Under the pieces are notes generated by a model, which was not told where the DNA came from, did not search any database, and was given only the letters and a program-made list of their open reading frames with translations. The position numbers were made by a program, and so were the translations under genes. From CAYYYJ01 sp964631205 (lineage in GTDB: Archaea; Aenigmatarchaeota; Aenigmatarchaeia; QMZP01; JACQNV01), in assembly GCA_964631205.1 (NCBI GenBank), contig CAZVWU010000002.1, positions 62,001-126,000 of the forward strand: DNA of 64,000 nucleotides, in the 5' to 3' direction. This document shows positions 25,119 through 33,667 of this stretch, piece by piece (positions within the stretch are counted from its first letter, which is position 1; every line of letters begins with the position of its first letter).

Positions 25119-27764
25119 ATGATTGAATTCCAAATCCTGGATGTGGATTATGTGCTGGTTGACGAGAAACCAGTAATCAGGATATTCGGGAAGACAGAGG
25201 ACGGGAAGACTGTTTGCGGGTTTTATGACAAATTTTCGCCGTATTTTTATGTGGAGGACAAGAAGGCTATAGAGGCTTTAAAGGGGGATCCTAATATATT
25301 GCAGATTTTGGATACAGACAGAAAACTTATAGGGTCTGCCGAACAGGTTTACAAAGTCATAACAAAAAACCCTGCGAAAACGCCTGATGTAAGGGAGCGG
25401 TTAAGGTCGCTGGGTTTTACAAGTTATGAAGCTGATATATTGTTCAGGTATAGGTTTTTGAATGATGTAGGGCTTGGAGGGCTTTGTTGGATCAAGGCGC
25501 AGGAAGCTGATGTTAACACTTCGACTGTCAGGACAGAACGGGCTGTCAGGCTTGAAAATCTGGAAAGGGTTGATAAATTGGCTGATGCGCCGTTGAGGAT
25601 TGTTGCATTTGACATTGAGTGCGTATCTGAGCTCACGCCATTGCCCGATGCAAAAAGGGATCCTGTAATAATGATCTCTTTCGCGTTCAGCCATCCGTAC
25701 AAAGGCCAGAATGACCTTGTCCTGAGCTGGAGGTCTGGGGCAAACCTGAAGGCTCTCGAGACAGAAAAGGAGATGCTGGAAGAGTTTGTAAAAATAATAA
25801 ATGAGTATGATCCTGACATAATAACAGGGTATAATGTGAACAACTTCGACTTCCCTTATATTTTGGAAAGGATGAGGCAGTTTGGGGTAAAACCGACATT
25901 CAGCAGATGCGGGACAAAGCAGGTTTATGACAAAAAGGTTGGCATCAATTCGAGGACATCAATTGCAGGCAGGATTGTTGTTGACAGCTTCGCTATCATC
26001 AAAAAAGATTTTTCTCTGACAAGGTATGGGCTGGATTTTGTCGGGGAGAAACTGCTTGGGGAGAAAAAAGTTGACATCAAGAAATCGGAAATAGGGAAGA
26101 TGTGGAAAGGCACGAAAGAGCAGTTTGACAAGCTGGTTTATTATTCCAGGATAGACTCTGTCCTTGCTTTAAACCTTGTCCAGAAGCTAAAGCTCATGAA
26201 CAAATATTCTGCGCTTTCGAAGGAGGCAGGGACCCTTTTGCAGGACAGCTTGGACAGCGGTGAGACCACAAGGATTGAGAATTTTTTGCTCAGGGAGTTT
26301 AATAAAGGCGGGTATATTTTTCCAAACAAGCCAGTTGACGGGGAGGTTGGAGCAAGGGAGGCTAAAAGCAAGGTTGAGCTGAAGGGAGGGTTTGTATTGG
26401 AGCCGGAAAAGGGTTTGCATTCAAATATTGTTGTTTTAGATTTCAAGAGCATGTATCCATCTATTATTATTTCTTTCAATATGTGCCCGACAACTTTGGT
26501 GAGGGATGCCAGAAATATTGATAAGGAAAAGGTTTTTGAGACGCCCGCAAAGGCGTATTTTTACAAGCCTGAAATTAGGCAAGGGATTATACCCAAGATA
26601 CTTGTCCAGTTGATGGAGAGAAGGGATAAGGCTAAAAAGAAATACAAGAATGCGGCAAACGAGATGGAGAAAAATATATTGTACGCAGAGCAGTGGGCGC
26701 TGAAGATTCTAGCAAATTCTTTTTACGGGTATTTTGGGTATGCAAGGGCAAGGATGTATGATCTTGCTATTGCAAATTCTGTGACGTCTTTTGGACGCGA
26801 AATAATCCATACGACTAAAGACAGCATTGAAAAAATGGGTTATAAGGTTGTCTATGGTGACACTGACTCCGTGATGGTTGAGATAAGGGAGGAAGACCTG
26901 GAAAAGGCGAAAAAAATTGCAACAGAAGTTTCTGCCAGAATTACAGATGAGCTGCCAGGCATAATAGAGCTTCAGTTTGAAAAAGTTTTCAAAAGGTTCC
27001 TGCCGCTTTCAAAAAAAAGGTATGTGGCTTGGAAATTTGAGCCGGCTGGAACAGGGTGGGAGGAGAAGATTGAGATGAAGGGTGTTGAGACTGTTCGGCG
27101 CGACTGGTGCCCGCTTGTTGGCGAGACAATGAAGGATGTAATTGATGTTGTATTGAAGGAGAACGATCCGAAAAAAGCGCTGACTTATTTCAAAGGCGTT
27201 ATTGAGCAGGTTGTCCAGAATAAGGTGGATCTGAACAAGTTGGTGATTACAAAAAGCATCACGAGGAAGCTTACAAGCTATGCTGGGGTGCAGCCGCATG
27301 TTGAATTGGCGAAGAAGATTGAGAAAAGGGGCCAGGCTGCTGGGATAGGCGATAGGATCGGGTATGTGATTATAAAAGGGAATGACATTTTATCGAAAAG
27401 GACAGAGGACCCAGTTTATGTGGCTGAAAATGGGCTGGAGATAGACCCAAAATATTATATTGAAAACCAGCTTTTGCCGCCTATTGAAAGGATTTTTTTT
27501 GCGCTGGGCATAACCAAGTCAGAGCTTATGGGGGGCGGAAAGCAGGTGGGGCTGTTTGATGTTTTCAAGAAGATGGCTGCATCAAGCGGGCAGGATGGGA
27601 AGAAACAGCTAACAGAACTTCACGCAAGCCTTTTCACAGGGTTCATATGCAAGTCGTGCAGCAAAAAGTTTGACAGGCCTCCGTTGGCCGGCTATTGCGA
27701 GTGCGGCGGGCATTTGCTGTTTAATTCTGATCACGGGACTGCTGAACAGCTTGTGATGAGTTGA
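25119..27764 (+). CDS. polB: Family B DNA polymerase
   Basis: An 881-residue family B DNA polymerase with all catalytic motifs. The 3'-5' exonuclease sites are Exo I VAFDIECVSE (Asp near 165), Exo II NVNNFDFPYI and Exo III YYSRIDSVLAL. Polymerase motif A is LDFKSMYPSII (Asp near 441), motif B KILANSFYGYFGYA, and motif C YGDTDSVMVE (near 579-588). The C-terminus has a possible zinc-binding cluster, FICKSCSKKFDRPP then GYCECGG, that most short PolB1-type enzymes lack. No intein is present. It acts in replication or repair and is the only intact polymerase in this window with visible proofreading residues. Confidence 0.97.
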   Translation: MIEFQILDVDYVLVDEKPVIRIFGKTEDGKTVCGFYDKFSPYFYVEDKKAIEALKGDPNILQILDTDRKLIGSAEQVYKVITKNPAKTPDVRERLRSLGFTSYEADILFRYRFLNDVGLGGLCWIKAQEADVNTSTVRTERAVRLENLERVDKLADAPLRIVAFDIECVSELTPLPDAKRDPVIMISFAFSHPYKGQNDLVLSWRSGANLKALETEKEMLEEFVKIINEYDPDIITGYNVNNFDFPYILERMRQFGVKPTFSRCGTKQVYDKKVGINSRTSIAGRIVVDSFAIIKKDFSLTRYGLDFVGEKLLGEKKVDIKKSEIGKMWKGTKEQFDKLVYYSRIDSVLALNLVQKLKLMNKYSALSKEAGTLLQDSLDSGETTRIENFLLREFNKGGYIFPNKPVDGEVGAREAKSKVELKGGFVLEPEKGLHSNIVVLDFKSMYPSIIISFNMCPTTLVRDARNIDKEKVFETPAKAYFYKPEIRQGIIPKILVQLMERRDKAKKKYKNAANEMEKNILYAEQWALKILANSFYGYFGYARARMYDLAIANSVTSFGREIIHTTKDSIEKMGYKVVYGDTDSVMVEIREEDLEKAKKIATEVSARITDELPGIIELQFEKVFKRFLPLSKKRYVAWKFEPAGTGWEEKIEMKGVETVRRDWCPLVGETMKDVIDVVLKENDPKKALTYFKGVIEQVVQNKVDLNKLVITKSITRKLTSYAGVQPHVELAKKIEKRGQAAGIGDRIGYVIIKGNDILSKRTEDPVYVAENGLEIDPKYYIENQLLPPIERIFFALGITKSELMGGGKQVGLFDVFKKMAASSGQDGKKQLTELHASLFTGFICKSCSKKFDRPPLAGYCECGGHLLFNSDHGTAEQLVMS

Positions 27765-27881
27765 TTTGTTTTTTTTGGACATTTCTCAGTTCTTTTAGGT
27801 ATCTGTTTATTTCCTTTGCTGATATCTCGGCTTCGAACTTTTCCTGAAGAAGGGCTGCCAATTACTGGTTGCGTTTATTAT

Positions 27882-28382
27882 CTACAGACGCCGTCTAGCA
27901 CTGGGTGTTCTGGTTGCTGTTGGTGTTGGGCTTGGTTGTGTTGTTTGTGAGAAGGGACTGATTGTTATTGGCAATAGTGGACCTTGAGGGGAAAAGCTAA
28001 CATAAGCTTGTACAAATAATTTAGATACATCGTTAGCTTCTATTGTGAAGTGGCCATCAAAACTGCTAGTTCCAAGAGGCCCGCCTCCGGCTGAGCCGGT
28101 GGCCAATCGCCATTGTGCGTTTGGGTTAATTATGTTGCTGGTTGAAGCATCAAAAGTGCCGTCTCTTCTCCAGAGTTTCAGTGTAACGTTCTGCTCTACA
28201 GAGCCTTTGTTGAGAATGGAGATAAACGAGGGTCCGGTTGAGGGCCCACTAGCCAAATAATGCCCTACTAAAATGTTGGTAGATCTACTGGAGTGAGAAG
28301 CATATCCTGTATAGCCTATACCTGCCATAAGAAGGAGTATTGACGCTAGTATAATAATCGGAATAAGGTTTTTGTATTGCAT
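27882..28382 (-). CDS. Hypothetical exported protein, 166 aa
   Basis: Not recognised. An N-terminal hydrophobic segment (about residues 7-24, LIPIIILASILLLMAGIGYT) fits a signal peptide or anchor. The remainder is a beta-rich domain with NVTLKLWRRDGTF, a possible N-glycosylation sequon, and a low-complexity Pro/Thr/Ser tail (TQPSPTPTATRTPS) typical of wall-spanning or O-glycosylated linkers. Probably a surface protein. Its start lies next to the candidate replication origin at 28.4 kb. Confidence 0.6.
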   Translation of the reverse strand: MQYKNLIPIIILASILLLMAGIGYTGYASHSSRSTNILVGHYLASGPSTGPSFISILNKGSVEQNVTLKLWRRDGTFDASTSNIINPNAQWRLATGSAGGGPLGTSSFDGHFTIEANDVSKLFVQAYVSFSPQGPLLPITISPFSQTTQPSPTPTATRTPSARRRL

Positions 28383-28443
28383 TAATTGTCCTACTTTGAG
28401 AAGCTCTGATTAATGATTGGGCTTCCTGGAATTTATACTTAAT

Positions 28444-28458
28444 TATAACACTGTTATA
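28444..28458. repeat. Palindrome copy 1 (ATAACAnTGTTAT)
   Basis: TATAACACTGTTATA, a perfect palindrome around a single central base. It lies just outside the minus-oriented ORB-like element of candidate origin 1. Confidence 0.7.
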
Positions 28459-28463
28459 TTAAT

Positions 28464-28487
28464 ACCCCTTCACTTCGTCTGGAGAAA
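28464..28487 (-). other. ORB-like element A
   Basis: On the minus strand this reads TTTCTCCAGACGAAGTG followed by AAGGGGT: a CTCCA/GAAG half-dyad and then a G-string, the layout of archaeal origin recognition boxes (Orc1/Cdc6 sites). The G-string faces left, away from the AT-rich centre. Confidence 0.5.
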
Positions 28488-28633
28488 TCATTTCTTTCTA
28501 TTAAAATCGCTATACATAGGCGTGTTTTTGATTAAAATTTTTCTTAAAAAGTTTACTTCATGTGAAATAGGCTTGCTTGGTTTAAAGTTCACATAGAAAG
28601 CCTTATAGAGGCTCTGTATAGCGGTTTTTCAAT

Positions 28634-28657
28634 GTTCCACAGGAAATCATGGGGTGA
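28634..28657 (+). other. ORB-like element B
   Basis: Reads GTTCCACAGGAAATCATGGG then GTGA: the dyad TTCCACAGGAAA followed after three bases by the G-string GGGGTGA. This is the best match to the classical archaeal ORB (TTCCAnnGGAAA...GGGGT) in the window. The G-string faces right, away from the AT-rich centre. Confidence 0.6.
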
Positions 28658-28706
28658 AGTTCATTTCTTGAAGGGGAAGGTTCATGTGTATAGGCTAATC
28701 CTACAT

Positions 28707-28723
28707 ATATAACAATGTTATAT
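28707..28723. repeat. Palindrome copy 2 (ATAACAnTGTTAT)
   Basis: ATATAACAATGTTATAT, a 17-bp palindrome around one central base, outside element B on the right edge of candidate origin 1. Confidence 0.7.
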
Positions 28724-28798
28724 TAGGTAATGAAACTTAAATGCCCAATTCCAATAATTAATTATATGGATGTTAAGAAATTCTGCGAGGTGAGGCGA

Positions 28799-29470
28799 CT
28801 AGTATGTTGAAAGCATTCGAGGTTGCTGTTTCTCTAATAACATCTCTGGGTATGTCTTCATTATTAGGTCTGGTTCGCCTAATCCGAGCCTTTCCGTAAA
28901 GTCAAAAATAATTTTTTCAGCAGCTTTTCTTTCAAGCGTCCTTTGCTTTTTTTTCATTGAATTTGAGCCTACAACTTCCACTTCAAATTCAGTGAATTTG
29001 CCTAGTTCGTGAATGTCATCGATGCATATGTGAAGTTCGCCTACTTTTGGCGGCTTTTCATAAACTAGTTTCTCATTTACGACCCACAAATCGCTTCTTC
29101 TGCCAACCACTTCAACTACCGGCTGCATAATGGAACGTCTGCTATCATACTCTTCTTGGTCTATCGGCCTCTGCAATTCAAATGCGTGGTTTCCATCGTC
29201 TCCATTATTGTTTACATATATTTTAATCGACTCATAATGCCTCGGCTTTGTTGGCCTGCCTTGGCTGTCATATCCTTGGACCAGCCTTAGTCTCCTGCAG
29301 TCGCCGCCTGTTTCTTGATGAAAATAGAAATAGGTATCTTTTCTGTCTGTCACCGGCAGTTTTATTGGTTTTTCGCCGAGAGCATTTGCGATTGCTGTGT
29401 ATAAATTGCCTTTAGCCCTCCACTCAACTTCCAGCCCAGACTCGCTAAAACAGGCTTCTAAATCAACCAT
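28799..29470 (-). CDS. CYTH-domain-like protein, 223 aa
   Basis: The start is set at ATG 29470 because GTATTTAAAA (about 29491-29500) then sits 26 bp upstream, as in a leaderless promoter, and the longer frame adds no recognisable sequence. The protein begins with LEVEWRAKG, like the E-x-E-x-K motif of CYTH enzymes (class IV adenylate cyclase/triphosphatase fold). DTYFYFHQ, RRLRLVQGY, ESIKIYV and CIDDIHELGKFTEFEVE follow in family order. Such proteins hydrolyse triphosphates or polyphosphate. The substrate is unknown. It borders candidate origin 1 at its 3' end and is divergent from the IPK gene. Confidence 0.55.
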   Translation of the reverse strand: MVDLEACFSESGLEVEWRAKGNLYTAIANALGEKPIKLPVTDRKDTYFYFHQETGGDCRRLRLVQGYDSQGRPTKPRHYESIKIYVNNNGDDGNHAFELQRPIDQEEYDSRRSIMQPVVEVVGRRSDLWVVNEKLVYEKPPKVGELHICIDDIHELGKFTEFEVEVVGSNSMKKKQRTLERKAAEKIIFDFTERLGLGEPDLIMKTYPEMLLEKQQPRMLSTY

Positions 29471-29577
29471 AAAAAATATACTTGGAATGGTTTTAAATAC
29501 TGCTGAAACGCCCTTCGACAATGATGCATAAACCCAGGTTTATGCTTTTAAAGACAGTTCAATATCCATACATAATT

Positions 29578-30384
29578 ATGCCAAGGATTGTTGTTTTGAA
29601 GATAGGCGGTTCTGTAATAACAAAAAAGGATGAAAACTTGCTGGAGGCCAAAACAGATGTGATAAGGGGGGTAGCCAGAGCAATTAAAAAAGCAATGGAG
29701 GAAAGGGAATTTAAATTGGTTTTAGTCCATGGCGCTGGCCCATTCGGGCATAAATTAGTTCAGGGATATGGGATAAATGACGGCTTGAAAACAAAAAAAG
29801 ATGTAGAAGGCTTTGTAAAGACTTGCAGCGCAATTTCAGACCTTAACAAAATAGTTGTTGGTTGTTTTCTGTCAGAGGGGCTTTTAGCTATCGGGCTCCA
29901 GCCGACAGGTTTTGTTGTGCAGAAAAACAAAAAAATAGAAAAGTTTGGTTGTGAAATAATTGAGGCTTTGCTGGGATTGGAAGAAAATATAATTCCTGTT
30001 CTTTGTGGCGACATGGTTATTGATAAAAAATTGAAAGCCAGCGTGCTTTCGGGGGATGCAATTGTCCCGTATCTTGCAAGCAAGATTGGGGCATCCCAAG
30101 TTTTGATGGGCACTGATGTGGACGGGATTTTTACTGCTGACCCAAAAAAGGATGCGGAAGCTAACTTTATAAAAGACGTCAATCTAGGGAATCTGGCCGA
30201 AGTCTTAAATAATTCAGAAGGCGCCAGCACAGTTGATGTTACAGGCGGGATGAAAGGGAAGGTTATGGAAATAAAAGAAAATTTAAGCGGGATAGAGACA
30301 ATTGTCTTTAACCTAAATATAGAAGGCAATTTATATAAAATTCTTACAGGAAAAGAGGCCAAGAAAACAACAATAAATCTATAA
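29578..30384 (+). CDS. ipk: Isopentenyl phosphate kinase
   Basis: Started at ATG 29578 (MPRIVVLKIGGSVITKK), which gives 268 residues and the amino-acid-kinase N-terminus; 19 upstream codons in frame are unlike the family. VLVHGAGPFGHKLV near residue 55 includes the His that marks isopentenyl phosphate kinases among related kinases. LCGDMVIDKKLKASVLSGDA and GTDVDGIFTADPKKDAE complete the fold. It phosphorylates isopentenyl phosphate to IPP with ATP in the archaeal mevalonate route. A TATA-like CTTTTAAAG lies about 29 bp upstream. Its last six bases overlap the convergent transporter gene. Confidence 0.9.
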   Translation: MPRIVVLKIGGSVITKKDENLLEAKTDVIRGVARAIKKAMEEREFKLVLVHGAGPFGHKLVQGYGINDGLKTKKDVEGFVKTCSAISDLNKIVVGCFLSEGLLAIGLQPTGFVVQKNKKIEKFGCEIIEALLGLEENIIPVLCGDMVIDKKLKASVLSGDAIVPYLASKIGASQVLMGTDVDGIFTADPKKDAEANFIKDVNLGNLAEVLNNSEGASTVDVTGGMKGKVMEIKENLSGIETIVFNLNIEGNLYKILTGKEAKKTTINL

Positions 30385-31600
30385 ACCTGTTGCCAAACTA
30401 AAAGCAGGCGCTAAACGAGCAAAATAAAGGATTGTTGGAAGAAGGAAAAAGCCCATCATATTGCTTCTCCTGATTTTCAGTGAATTTGCTAATATCCCGA
30501 TAAAGACGCCGGTTGCGAGGATTAATAATCCAATAAAACCGCTAAACATGAACGCTAATGCCACCAACAAAACCAAAACCGAGATGTTGATTTTTTGGTA
30601 GTTGATGTTCTGGATTTTTCTTATGATGAGCCTGCCTGCCTTCAAAGTGACTATAGCGGCTATAAACGTTGCGACTAGGCCAACGCCCATTATCAGCATA
30701 AGGTCATAAAGTGTAGGTGTGGCAAGGATTTGTGAAATTGCTGCTGCAGCTCCACTTCTTGTTTTCTCAAGTGTGAAGAATGCGATGAATGTGAAGAATA
30801 TGTTGGATACATTTATCCCGCCGAGAGCTGTGAGGAACTCCTTCGCTTTTGCCTTGAAAGTATTGGAGGCTATCACGCCTGCCTGTGAAGATCCTATACC
30901 AGGAAGTATGCCTACCAGAAGGCCTGCAAACCAGCCAATGAATATGCCCTTGTAGCTTACATCAACTTCACGCGCCTCTGACTGTTTGGGAATTTCTATG
31001 CCCCCCCCCCCAGCTTAGGAGGATGCCGCTTAACCCAAACATACCTGTCAGGGCTGGGAAAATTGAGGTTGATGGAAAGCTTCCAAGCGAGATTGCCCCG
31101 AAAATTCCGGACAGCAGAAAAATCAGCGCTGCATAAAACATGCCTTTTCCTTTTTCTGAAATTATCATCCACAAGGCTACAAAAATCAAAAGGTAATGGA
31201 TATAGGCGCTTAAATTATTGTAAAGGATTGGAAGGATCTGGAAAAGTAAAGGAAATGTTAGGATCGTGAGCAGCGCTGCTCCTACCCCGCCAATTGTCGT
31301 CAAGAAAAGGGCTTCATATGCCTTGCCCTCAAGCATCATTTTGTGGCCAGGCAAAACAGAAAGTTCTGTCCCTGCTTCAGGCGCACCGAACAAAATTGAC
31401 TGGATGAATTCTGTAAAGATGTTCGTGATAGATAAAGAGACTATGAACGCAATAATCGAATATACTGGAAACCCTGACAGAAGTATTGGTGAAGACAAAA
31501 TAATTGCAAGGATTGTGTTGGGGTGGATGCCGGGGATAAGGCCTGTCGCTGTGCCGACAACAACTCCTAAGAATATAAATAAAATTAGTTCGAAGAACAT
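30379..31600 (-). pseudogene. TctA/DUF112-type membrane transporter, frameshifted at an 11-G run
   Basis: The 5' part (from ATG 31600) and 3' part (to 30379) are in different frames but together give about 407 residues of a TctA-like transporter. The two-fold repeat of the family is visible: GTATGLIPGIHPNTI near residue 16 and LLVGILPGIGSSQAG in the second half. FGAPEAGTELSVLPGHKMML is also typical. At 31001-31011 a run of 11 C (11 G in the coding strand) makes the frame end soon after. Ten bases would restore LSWGGGIEIPKQSEA and the rest. Many TctA relatives take up tricarboxylates; archaeal ones are uncharacterised. Confidence 0.75.
31001..31011. repeat. 11-bp C/G homopolymer inside the transporter gene
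   Basis: The longest G/C run noticed in this AT-rich window. It lies between the two halves of the transporter, and its length decides whether they are read in one frame. Such runs change length by slippage in vivo and are also frequent sequencing errors. Confidence 0.85.
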
Positions 31601-31632
31601 TCAGTTACTGTATTGGGAAAATAAATAATAAA

Positions 31633-32718
31633 TCACTTAAATTTTTTCCTGACCTCTTCCATTATGGACTGGTAGCCTTTGCTGTATTCAAGCTCTTCTG
31701 GAATTAAGGTTGCTGGATGGACAAACCCCTGCTCACGCATAAATTCCGCTTTCTTCACGGCCTTCTGCCTGAAATAATCCCAGTCAGGCGTTTCGAACCC
31801 GTCTGTGAAGGCTGTGAACTTGCCTTCATGCACGCTGAAGAGCATTGCGCTTACAATTGGGATGCAGTAATTTACTGTTGCTTGGGTGTTCCTTTTTACA
31901 GGCATCAATGGCATGTGGTGGCTTCCGCGTGTGTCGCCAGCCACATAGTGGGCTGTCTTGAATACAGAGCATGCCTCTTCTGTTGCAGGGAAGTTTTTCT
32001 GGACCCTTATGATTGCGGCAGGGTCGTCTTTGCCTACATATGTTCCAGCAATATTGTGGAGCCTGTCTGTTGTTGCAACCAGTATTGGCTCGCCGTCTTT
32101 TGTCCAGACAGAATCAACAACATATCTGCCGGGGTACATTAAAATTGCAGCGATTTTAAAAATGTCTTCTGGCGTATGAAGCTCAGCTTTCTTATCCTCC
32201 ATTACATCCATTACAACAAATTTCACGCCTTTTGTCAGATTAGGATTAACTATTAGCCCGGTATTTGCACTCGGCTCGCAAAACAACCTGTAAAACGGAT
32301 AATTAAATGCCCCGGGCTCGGTTTTGTCTGCTGTAAGCAAAACAAAAGCTTCGTTTGGACGCTCCTCAAATTCCATTTCTGCAACACCGGGACCAAGACC
32401 TTTGACATTGCCTGAGAAAGAATCTTTCAATAAATCCTGCCCTGCCCCATAAAGGCCTTGGGATTTCGCGACTTCTGTGCCTGCCTTGAAAGCGTCCCAT
32501 GCAAGCTTGTGGATTTCCGGGTTTCCAACACCCTTTTTGTGCGCCATTAAAATATGGATGTCATCGCCTGTATAACCGAGATAAGCATCGATAAGGAGCG
32601 TGCCGCCGTTTTTCCCTATGTGCTCCTTTACTGAATTAAATAATTCCTCGCTTGGCTTGGTGTGGCCGCCTATTGACCCGACATCCGCTTTTATTGCGCT
32701 CAGTGTTATTTTTGGCAT
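31633..32718 (-). CDS. fbp: Fructose-1,6-bisphosphate aldolase/phosphatase (class V FBPase)
   Basis: A 361-residue archaeal-type bifunctional enzyme. The N-terminal metal site block is TLSAIKADVGSIGGHTKPS. The rest follows the family closely: LGPGVAEMEFEERPNEAF, EPGAFNYPFYRLFCEP, GRYVVDSVWTKDGEPI and GDTRGSHHMPLMPV. It condenses DHAP and glyceraldehyde-3-phosphate and then removes the C1 phosphate to give fructose-6-phosphate, making gluconeogenesis one-way. Triosephosphate isomerase is encoded about 1 kb away on the other strand, and a PEP synthase-like protein at 58.5 kb, so a gluconeogenic route is probable. Confidence 0.95.
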   Translation of the reverse strand: MPKITLSAIKADVGSIGGHTKPSEELFNSVKEHIGKNGGTLLIDAYLGYTGDDIHILMAHKKGVGNPEIHKLAWDAFKAGTEVAKSQGLYGAGQDLLKDSFSGNVKGLGPGVAEMEFEERPNEAFVLLTADKTEPGAFNYPFYRLFCEPSANTGLIVNPNLTKGVKFVVMDVMEDKKAELHTPEDIFKIAAILMYPGRYVVDSVWTKDGEPILVATTDRLHNIAGTYVGKDDPAAIIRVQKNFPATEEACSVFKTAHYVAGDTRGSHHMPLMPVKRNTQATVNYCIPIVSAMLFSVHEGKFTAFTDGFETPDWDYFRQKAVKKAEFMREQGFVHPATLIPEELEYSKGYQSIMEEVRKKFK

Positions 32719-32776
32719 AAATAAATTGGATGAAATTGATTTTCAAGCTTTAAATGTTTATACCTAATAGTCTGGT

Positions 32777-33627
32777 ATGAAAAAACACAAAAAGCAAAAG
32801 AAATTATTGCCTGCCATAATTTTGGTTTTGGTAGCATACAGTATTGCAGTAAGCTCTGTTTATACCATCACAAAAAACGAGCAGAAGCTGCCTGTTTACT
32901 GGGAAATTTCAGGGGTTATGTTGTCCCTAGCATACATGCTTCAAAAATTTCTTATCAAGTTGATATAGACAGGTTGGTTAGAGATGTTGATGTAGTGGCT
33001 CTGGAGGTAGATTTAAATGAAGTGTTGAACAAAGCGGAAGGGTTGAACCTGACAGGCGAAAATTTGGAGAGGTCACTTTCTCTTGAAGCAATTAAATATT
33101 ACAGGGATTTTTTTGGCGAAGCCGAGTGGGAGGTCATAAAAACGCTCAAGGCTGGAGTTGTAAGCAGTATCGTTGATTCGAGGCTTGCTGAGGAGCATGG
33201 ACTCATAAACAAGATGGATGAGTTTGCATTTGGGCGGGCATTAACTTTGGATAAAAAAATTATTGGATTGGAAAATGCGAGTCTGCAGATTGATTTTTTG
33301 TTGGATAGTCCAGAGGATTCTATAAGGTCGCTGGAAGAGATTGCAGGAAACGAGACAGAGTACAGGAAATCGTTGGACGCCATCGAGACCATATACAAGA
33401 AAGGCGATCTGGAACTTATGAGGGCTTTATACAGATTGACTGCAAACCAGTCAATTGAAGCCCAGTATTCAATTAATGTAAGGGATCCAATTTTGCAGAA
33501 CAGGAGCAAAGAGGTTCTCGAAAAAGAAAAAACTTTAATAATGGTCGGTTTCGGGCATGTACCCGGGATTATAGATGAATTGAAAAAAGAATTTCAAGTG
33601 AAAGAAATTAATTCTGTCAGGAAATAG
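32777..33627 (+). pseudogene. TraB/GumN-family protein with N-terminal anchor, frameshifted
   Basis: Two frames join into one protein of about 283 residues. The first (ATG 32777) starts with a basic stretch and a membrane anchor (LLPAIILVLVAYSIAVSSVY) and reaches VYWEISG. Adding one base to the four-G run at 32912-32915 gives GYVVPSIHASKISYQVDID, then DVVALEVDLNEVL. The His-containing SIHAS and the acidic ALEVD are the first conserved motifs of TraB/GumN/PrgY proteins, and VGFGHVPGIIDEL near the end is the last. Function is poorly defined; relatives are proposed metalloproteases or pheromone-shutdown proteins. Confidence 0.65.
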
Positions 33628-33667
33628 TTTGGCAAAAGTATTTAACTGTGGAAGGGGAATTTGTGTT

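Larger units (their letters stand above)
28383..28798. other. Candidate replication origin 1 (noncoding, 416 bp)
   Basis: No gene is seen in this AT-rich stretch. It holds two ORB-like elements in opposite orientation with their G-strings facing outward: 28464-28487 (minus) and 28634-28657 (plus). About 146 bp of mostly AT-rich DNA separates them. ATAACAnTGTTAT palindromes lie outside both (28444-28458 and 28707-28723). Weaker TTCATGTGAAA- and TTCACATAGAAA-like dyads occur near 28557 and 28588. This matches archaeal origins bound by Orc1/Cdc6. It lies one gene after polB. Origin function is inferred. Confidence 0.55.

Noticed and set aside
29760..30362. Long antisense frame (200 codons) over isopentenyl phosphate kinase
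   Set aside because: The plus strand clearly encodes a complete IPK; the antisense translation is Ser/Phe/Pro-rich without motifs.
31790..31800. TTCGAACC resembling a tRNA T-arm
   Set aside because: It lies within the coding sequence of FBP aldolase/phosphatase, with no acceptor or anticodon arm around it. No tRNA was recognised anywhere in the window.
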